Assembly (NCBI RefSeq): GCF_045862785.1 | Contig: NZ_BQXO01000005.1 | Span: forward strand, 60,325-124,324 | DNA from: Furfurilactobacillus curtus | GTDB lineage: Bacteria; Bacillota; Bacilli; Lactobacillales; Lactobacillaceae | Direction of reading: 5' to 3' | Length of the DNA: 64,000 bases | In this document: one piece after another, positions 58,489 to 64,000 of the stretch | Layout of the letters: each line of letters begins with the position of its first letter | Numbering within the stretch: the first letter of the stretch is position 1 | Program-made: the position numbers and the translations under genes | Notes under the pieces: model-generated | Database searches by the model: none | What the model was told of the DNA's origin: nothing | What the model saw: the letters and a program-made list of their open reading frames with translations, nothing else

Positions 58489-61400
58489 ATGGAAGAATTT
58501 AATCGAAAACAAAAGCGATTGGTCCGTGATTTAACCGACAAGAACACCCACTTTAAGATGTATAAAGCGGGTAAATTGTGGTTTTATTCCGGCATTACGC
58601 TGTTGACCTTTGGACTGGGAGGGTTGTTCCAGAACATCTCCGTCCAAGCGTCAACGACTGAAACTAGTACAACAACAGAACTTCAGCAATCTCAAGCAAG
58701 TAGTCAGGGATCGGGGTCATCTGTCACCTTAAGTTCAACGGTATCGAGTCAAGCTTCAACTGATACGAGTGCGACCTCTGCAGTGACCACCTCTGCAACA
58801 TCAGCAACATTTTCAATTAGCAGTACTGCTAGTTCTCTGGCACCATCCGCCACGGCTCAATCTGTTGCCGCCAGTGTGACGAGTAGTGCGATTAAGTCGA
58901 ATGCATCCGTAGATGCAACTTCACAAGTTGTTAGTGCGGCCGAATCAGAGACTACGAGCGCAGTTCAAAGTTCAGCACCTTTGGCAAGTACAAGTGCAGA
59001 CGTGAGTGCTCAAGATAGTGGAACGTTGCAGCAGCTAGCCGTGTTGGGCGCTCAATATGATGCAGCTACTAACACTATTTCAGTTAATACTGACGACGCG
59101 ACAACGGTTAACCAGGTAAAGAATTTGGCACGCCAATTAGGTTCAACTGATGAACTTGGGACGCCAGAGGTCGCCGCAGTAGCAGCTGATTCAACGGCCA
59201 CTTCAGAAACATCTGCACAGGCCAGTGAAGACTACGCAATGGGGAATGGGTGGGCCCTTCAAGATATTGCAGCCATTCCTGCAAGTAACCTTGGTGATGT
59301 TGCGTCATTGTATACTCAGTATTCAATATATGCTGAGAGTCAAGCAGCAGGCGAAAACCCAGCTTTCTTTTCTCTAGGTACTGGTGAGAAAGATGCCACT
59401 AAAGTTACAGATAACTTTACAGTTTACAAAAATACAGATGGTACGGCTTATTTAAATAACGGCGCCCCGATACCTATCATTGGTACGCCAACTCGGCCTT
59501 CTCGTGGCTATGTTACCAGTCAGCTTGCTTTCCAGCAGGCTTATTTAGGAACTATCCAAGCTTGGTATCAACAACTGTCTAATTACTTTAACCAAATAGC
59601 TTCTGTTGCTTATGCGAATAATCAGGCTCTAGCGAATTATTCTAATTATGATAAAGATTCCATTACTGTTTCAAGTGGCTTAGCTGGTTGGCTGGGTAAT
59701 ATTGTTGGAGCGGCAACGAATATCCTTGGTAATGGTCTGAGCCAGGCGTTTGGGTTTACTAAAGCTATTGCAGATGATCCTTCCACGGCAGCAATCTTTA
59801 ATTATTTAAGCAAAAACATTTCGGACAACCCTACTTCTACTGATCCACATTATACTCAGGGCAGTATTGCAACATCGGTCAATGCTACGATTTCAACAGT
59901 TAACAATTTAATCAACACGGTCATTCCATACGTTCAAAGCATTATTCAAAATTATGCTTATAATTCGATTCAGTCTTTAGGTTTAAAACAAGGTGATTTA
60001 TCGAAGCCATTAACTGGAGCAAACTCGATTGATTTGCCTGATACACTCTATCAGGCTTTGACAAGTAATGATGCGTTGACTGCGTTAATGTCAGCTGTGA
60101 GCTTGACTGACGCGGCTAAAAGCGGTATTGCAAACTCCGTATATCAAGGCTTAGCCATTGCAATCCGAGCAGCGATTGAAAACAATGCCTCGAAAGGTAT
60201 GGACGAATCTTTATCATACTTGCTTGAAGGTTCTAATAATGGGCTAAGCGTTGCCGACGCCAAGAAGGCTTTTTCATCAATCAGTGGCTTTGATGTAGCG
60301 GATCCGACGAAGGCGGCCGCTAACGACCAAACTGCCCAGACATCACTGGTAGCTGAATCAGAAGGTTATTCATTTGCTAACAAATATGGCACTTCATTGA
60401 TTAATCTAGCGGTAAAAGACGCTTTAAATGGCAGCCTTCAATCAACGACTGATTCAACAGCATTTTTGACCTATTTAAAGAACGCAGGTGTATTATCGGC
60501 CAACGACTATAATGGTTTAATTAATGGAACCATTGGGGCGACGACAGGCTTTAATCAGCAAAGTACCATTTATACACCTTCTAGCACAGGTGCGATTAAT
60601 TTCTTAGCCGGGTTATATAATGCTGAGTCTGCAGCCGTTGAACAAGCTATTCAAGATTATACAAATAACCCAGGTAAAATTGGTCAAGTGCCAGTGTGGA
60701 CGAACCCTTCTACGGGGACGACCTACGAGTTACAGGATTATGTTCAAGTTTGGAATTATCTAAAGTCAACTGGAGTTGCGGAAAAAGCGATTGGCAGTGC
60801 TGACACCACTTCACATGATTTGGCGAAGGAAAAGAATGGGGGAAACAACCCTCATGTTAATGGTGCTGATACAGTCGCAAGCTTATCAAAAGATGCCAAA
60901 ACTGCGTATCTATTGAGCTCTCAATTAAATCAATCTAACGTAATCAGTGGTTTAAGTACGAGTAAAGTAAGTGATGGGATTAATCAGTTGCTGCCATCGA
61001 TCTATATAAACATTTACAATACTGAAGCTGATAAGACTAATGCTGCATTTGCAGCTGGGGTTGCCGAGTTTAATCGACAGACGTCAACGACTACTTTTGA
61101 ACAGACCGGGATTCTTGATGGACCTGATAAGAGTCAAGATCCAAATGGGTGGTCAGGCGAGAGCGATGGCACTGCATCACTATATACTAGTGGTAATCCT
61201 GTCACAGGGACAGCTTTCTTAGACGGATTTGGTTCTGTAAGTGATAGTTTGATTCGGGTTGAAATTAAAACGGCTGCAGCTGATGGTCAATCAGGCTTTC
61301 CAACTTCCGGATCCACATACGTCTATACAGTCTTGAAGTCAACACCAACTCAAATAACTGCGCCAATTGTGAGTGGGTGGACCGCTGTTGATGCAACCTT

Positions 61401-64000
61401 GCCAGTAACTTCGAGCATTGTGAATGCTGGACAATTGGCGAACGGTTTCCAAACAGGTACGTTAACATTTACCTACACTAAAAATACGATTCCTATTACT
61501 AATGTTGCCGTGACACTAGGAAATGGCAGTTACACTTGGGACAACGGCAATGTTAGTAGCCATGTTTACATTAGTACTGATGCAACACCGTTGGCTACGG
61601 TAACGTTGCCGACGACTTCGCTGACAGTCCAATTGACAAGTGACGATATTCAAATGGCCAGCGATGGTAGCAAAGTGGGGTCGTACAGTTATAGCTTATC
61701 TGCTGCTGGACTTCAAAAAGTCTTGGCAGCAATTCAAAGTTATAATTCGGCTAATAGTACGAATTTTGGTATTGATCCAACTGCGATCACCGCAGGAACA
61801 ATCAATGTTACGACTGCCTCTGCTGAAACTGATGTCAGTCAAGGTTCTATGCTATATGATAGTACAACTAAAGCCAGCCAATTTGGCAACACGGCTAATG
61901 TACCAGTGGTAACTGTTAGTGTACCTAATGCAAATTACGCGATTACCGTCGCACTAACGAATGCTGATGTAACGTTCACCACCGATGGTACGGCAGTGGG
62001 ATCGTACACTTTTACATTGAACGCCAGCGGTTTGGCAAAGGTTCAGGCCGCAATTAACGCTGATGCGGTATTGAATGGTAACGTGACAATTCCAGCTGTT
62101 GGAGACGCTAGTTACAACAGTACATTTACTATCATTGATAATTACATTGCTGCAACGACGGTGACTGGTAGCAACGGCTCGAAATATTTTGATGGGCAGA
62201 ATGCCAGTCAATTTGCAGCAGGTGGGACGCTAACTGTTTCCTATGCTGGTGCTGATGGCGTGACACATGTTTATCAATTATTAGCTAGTGATGTCACTAT
62301 TCAAAATGATGGCTCTCAAGTAGGAAGTTACCAGTACACATTAAGTAGTACCGGTCAAGCTAATTTGCGAGATTCAGCAACACGTAATGGGCTGACATTA
62401 ACAGCCGCACAATTAGCCGGTGTTAGCGGAACCATCACGATTAATGCAACTGGGACCGTTACGATCCATTACGTGGATGAAAACGGACACCCAATCTTTA
62501 GCGATACTGTCATCAATAACGGTATTTACAACACGCAATTTAATATCACTGCGCCAGTGCTTAATGGGTACACATTAATCAGTTCCCCGATCGCAAGTGG
62601 ATTCTACAGCGACGCTAACCAAGTATTTACATTCACTTATCAAGATTCGAACACTGGGGAAAATAATACTGGTACAAATAATACTGGTGATAGCAACACG
62701 GGTAACTCGAACTCTGGTTCGAACAACACCGGTGATAGTAACACTGGGAACAGCAATTCCGGTTCGAATAACACCGGTGACAGTAATACTGGTAACTCAA
62801 ACAGTGGTTCGAACAACACCGGTGACAGCAATACAGGTAATTCGAACTCTGGCTCGAACAACACCGGTGACAGCAATACAGGTAATTCGAACTCTGGCTC
62901 GAACAACACCGGTGATAGTAATACTGGTAATTCAAACTCCGGTTCGAATAACACTGGTGACAGCAACACAGGTAACTCAAACAGTGGTTCGAACAACACC
63001 GGTGACAGCAATACAGGTAATTCGAACAGTGGTTCGAATAACGCCGGTGATAGTAATACTGGTAATTCAAACTCCGGTTCGAATAACACTGGTGACAGCA
63101 ACACAGGTAACTCAAACAGTGGTTCGAACAACACCGGTGATAGCAACACCGGTAATTCAAACTCTGGTTCGAATAACACCGGTGATTCCAACACAGGTAA
63201 CTCGAACTCTGGCTCGAACAACACTGGTGACAGCAACACTGGGAACAGTAACTCTGGCTCGAACAACACTGGTGACAGCAACACTGGGAACAGTAACTCT
63301 GGCTCAAATAACACCGGTGACAGCAATACGGGTAACTCGAATTCTGGCTCAAATAACACCGGTGACAGCAATACGGGTAACTCGAACTCTGGCTGGAATA
63401 ACACCGGTGACAGCAATACCGGTAACTCAAACAGTGGTTCGAACAACACCGGTGATTCCAACACCGGTAATTCGAACAGTGGTTCGAACAACACCGGTGA
63501 CAGCAACACCGGTAATTCGAACAGTGGCTCGAACAACACCGGTGACAGCAATACAGGTAACTCGAACTCTGGTTCAAACAACACTGGTGACAGCAACACA
63601 GGTAATTCAAACTCCGGCTCGAATAACACTGGTGATAGCAATACAGGTAACTCGAACTCTGGCTCGAACAACACCGGTGACAGCAATACAGGTAACTCGA
63701 ACAGTGGTTCGAACAACACCGGTGACAGCAACACTGGGAACAGTAACAGTGGTTCAAACAACACCGGTGACAGCAATACCGGTAACTCGAACTCTGGCTC
63801 GAATAACACTGGTGATAGCAACACTGGGAACAGCAACTCTGGCTCGAATAACACCGGTGACAGCAACACCGGTAACTCGGACTCTGGTTCAAACAACACT
63901 GGTGACAGCAACACAGGTAACTCGAACTCTGGTTCAAACAACACCGGTGACAACAACACTGGTAACTCAAACTCCGGTTCAAACAATACTGGTGACAGCA
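58489..64000 (+). CDS. Giant secreted adhesin with KxYKxGKxW signal, MBG-like, MucBP and 15-residue repeats (truncated by window end)
   Basis: 1,837 codons are in the window with no stop; the 3' end lies beyond. ATG after AAGGAGGAG. Residues 23-31 are KMYKAGKLW, the KxYKxGKxW signal of large surface proteins, followed by a helix and a likely cleavage after SVQA (54). Then a Ser/Thr/Ala-rich region (55-170), a mainly helical region (about 240-900), three MBG-like repeats (about 1035-1320; VALTNADVTFTTDGTAVGSY is the clearest), a MucBP-like domain (about 1323-1385; TIHYVDENGHPIF) and the tandem repeats. A C-terminal LPxTG anchor is expected outside. Proteins with this signal often use the accessory Sec route and are glycosylated. 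Likely role: adhesion to mucus or other cells, or biofilm. Confidence 0.93.
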   Translation, partial: MEEFNRKQKRLVRDLTDKNTHFKMYKAGKLWFYSGITLLTFGLGGLFQNISVQASTTETSTTTELQQSQASSQGSGSSVTLSSTVSSQASTDTSATSAVTTSATSATFSISSTASSLAPSATAQSVAASVTSSAIKSNASVDATSQVVSAAESETTSAVQSSAPLASTSADVSAQDSGTLQQLAVLGAQYDAATNTISVNTDDATTVNQVKNLARQLGSTDELGTPEVAAVAADSTATSETSAQASEDYAMGNGWALQDIAAIPASNLGDVASLYTQYSIYAESQAAGENPAFFSLGTGEKDATKVTDNFTVYKNTDGTAYLNNGAPIPIIGTPTRPSRGYVTSQLAFQQAYLGTIQAWYQQLSNYFNQIASVAYANNQALANYSNYDKDSITVSSGLAGWLGNIVGAATNILGNGLSQAFGFTKAIADDPSTAAIFNYLSKNISDNPTSTDPHYTQGSIATSVNATISTVNNLINTVIPYVQSIIQNYAYNSIQSLGLKQGDLSKPLTGANSIDLPDTLYQALTSNDALTALMSAVSLTDAAKSGIANSVYQGLAIAIRAAIENNASKGMDESLSYLLEGSNNGLSVADAKKAFSSISGFDVADPTKAAANDQTAQTSLVAESEGYSFANKYGTSLINLAVKDALNGSLQSTTDSTAFLTYLKNAGVLSANDYNGLINGTIGATTGFNQQSTIYTPSSTGAINFLAGLYNAESAAVEQAIQDYTNNPGKIGQVPVWTNPSTGTTYELQDYVQVWNYLKSTGVAEKAIGSADTTSHDLAKEKNGGNNPHVNGADTVASLSKDAKTAYLLSSQLNQSNVISGLSTSKVSDGINQLLPSIYINIYNTEADKTNAAFAAGVAEFNRQTSTTTFEQTGILDGPDKSQDPNGWSGESDGTASLYTSGNPVTGTAFLDGFGSVSDSLIRVEIKTAAADGQSGFPTSGSTYVYTVLKSTPTQITAPIVSGWTAVDATLPVTSSIVNAGQLANGFQTGTLTFTYTKNTIPITNVAVTLGNGSYTWDNGNVSSHVYISTDATPLATVTLPTTSLTVQLTSDDIQMASDGSKVGSYSYSLSAAGLQKVLAAIQSYNSANSTNFGIDPTAITAGTINVTTASAETDVSQGSMLYDSTTKASQFGNTANVPVVTVSVPNANYAITVALTNADVTFTTDGTAVGSYTFTLNASGLAKVQAAINADAVLNGNVTIPAVGDASYNSTFTIIDNYIAATTVTGSNGSKYFDGQNASQFAAGGTLTVSYAGADGVTHVYQLLASDVTIQNDGSQVGSYQYTLSSTGQANLRDSATRNGLTLTAAQLAGVSGTITINATGTVTIHYVDENGHPIFSDTVINNGIYNTQFNITAPVLNGYTLISSPIASGFYSDANQVFTFTYQDSNTGENNTGTNNTGDSNTGNSNSGSNNTGDSNTGNSNSGSNNTGDSNTGNSNSGSNNTGDSNTGNSNSGSNNTGDSNTGNSNSGSNNTGDSNTGNSNSGSNNTGDSNTGNSNSGSNNTGDSNTGNSNSGSNNAGDSNTGNSNSGSNNTGDSNTGNSNSGSNNTGDSNTGNSNSGSNNTGDSNTGNSNSGSNNTGDSNTGNSNSGSNNTGDSNTGNSNSGSNNTGDSNTGNSNSGSNNTGDSNTGNSNSGWNNTGDSNTGNSNSGSNNTGDSNTGNSNSGSNNTGDSNTGNSNSGSNNTGDSNTGNSNSGSNNTGDSNTGNSNSGSNNTGDSNTGNSNSGSNNTGDSNTGNSNSGSNNTGDSNTGNSNSGSNNTGDSNTGNSNSGSNNTGDSNTGNSNSGSNNTGDSNTGNSDSGSNNTGDSNTGNSNSGSNNTGDNNTGNSNSGSNNTGDS
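62646..64000 (+). repeat. 45-bp coding tandem repeat of the adhesin (about 29 units, continuing past the edge)
   Basis: The unit encodes NSNSGSNNTGDSNTG (15 residues). About 29 units fit between 62,700 and the edge. Protein sequence is nearly invariant, but Ser, Asn, Gly and Thr codons vary from unit to unit (TCG, TCA, TCT, TCC, AGC, AGT). Rare replacements: Ala for Thr near 63043, Trp for Ser at 63394-63396, Asp for Asn at 63880-63882 and Asn for Ser near 63955. Long open frames on the minus strand here are shadows of the repeat. Confidence 0.95.

Noticed and set aside
62633..63986. Two long minus-strand open frames (449 and 448 codons) rich in Cys/Ser/Tyr/His or in Phe/Glu/Leu/Pro/Val
   Set aside because: They are reverse-strand shadows of the adhesin repeat; its codons lack reverse-complement stops. 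No start signals, and composition follows the 45-bp period.
62646..64000. CRISPR-like array appearance of the 45-bp repeats
   Set aside because: The units are contiguous, in frame with the adhesin and have no unique spacers.

Overview
The window reads as chromosomal DNA of a lactic acid bacterium of the family Lactobacillaceae. The evidence is a codon-biased phosphoketolase (xpk) together with a bifunctional aldehyde/alcohol dehydrogenase (adhE), a cre-like CcpA site, Asp23/AmaP stress genes, a KxYKxGKxW-type adhesin, moderate GC and strong AGGAGG ribosome binding sites. The xpk + adhE pair suggests heterolactic (phosphoketolase) metabolism. I cannot fix the genus from sequence alone. No rRNA, tRNA, CRISPR array, prophage or complete insertion sequence was seen.

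Layout. 0-8 kb: a VOC protein, Zn-alcohol dehydrogenase, MFS transporter, NrdI, a HAD phosphatase, an HpaB-like monooxygenase and a CNNM/CorC membrane protein. 8-13.5 kb: an ANT(6)-like nucleotidyltransferase, LtrA, RecX, DUF975, a decayed IS3-type fragment, an orphan bacteriocin-immunity-like protein and DUF1836. 13.7-16.6 kb: adhE with its control region. 16.6-23 kb: small hypotheticals, a CPBP protease, a sugar-isomerase-like protein, an EamA transporter, then a 1.1 kb gene-poor stretch holding a candidate type I toxin-antitoxin locus. 23-28.8 kb: a polyphosphate operon (ppk2, degenerate ppx, ppk1, ppx). 29.6-40 kb: regulator/target pairs (SDR with TetR, SGNH hydrolase with MarR, ABC exporter with TetR), a DHA2 exporter operon and an alpha/beta hydrolase. 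40-47 kb: HD hydrolase, LysR with a YeiH exporter, a membrane HESSH protease with a YbaK editing protein, a GntR regulator and a PPOX protein. 47-50 kb: xpk and a CPBP-like membrane protein. 50.8-57.6 kb: a stress/envelope island (amaP, DUF2273, two asp23, GT8 and GT4 glycosyltransferases, Gsp39-like SDR, two paralogous 73-residue proteins). 58.5 kb to the edge: a giant secreted adhesin ending in at least 29 in-frame 15-residue repeats, cut by the window.

How it fits together. Xpk makes acetyl phosphate and AdhE reduces acetyl-CoA to ethanol, recycling NADH. The polyphosphate genes make, split and use polyP. The stress island and the adhesin shape the envelope, and the glycosyltransferases are plausible (unproven) modifiers of the Ser/Asn-rich adhesin.

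The spaces between convergent genes are unusually structured. Two repeat families occupy them: a short GGGACATAAGT palindrome family (five copies) and a roughly 165-nt multi-stem element (three full copies plus one core-deleted copy) whose stems show compensatory changes. The strongest candidate systems are the Fst/par-like locus near 21.5 kb, the multi-stem repeat family, and the pair of 73-residue proteins with a conserved promoter and operator.
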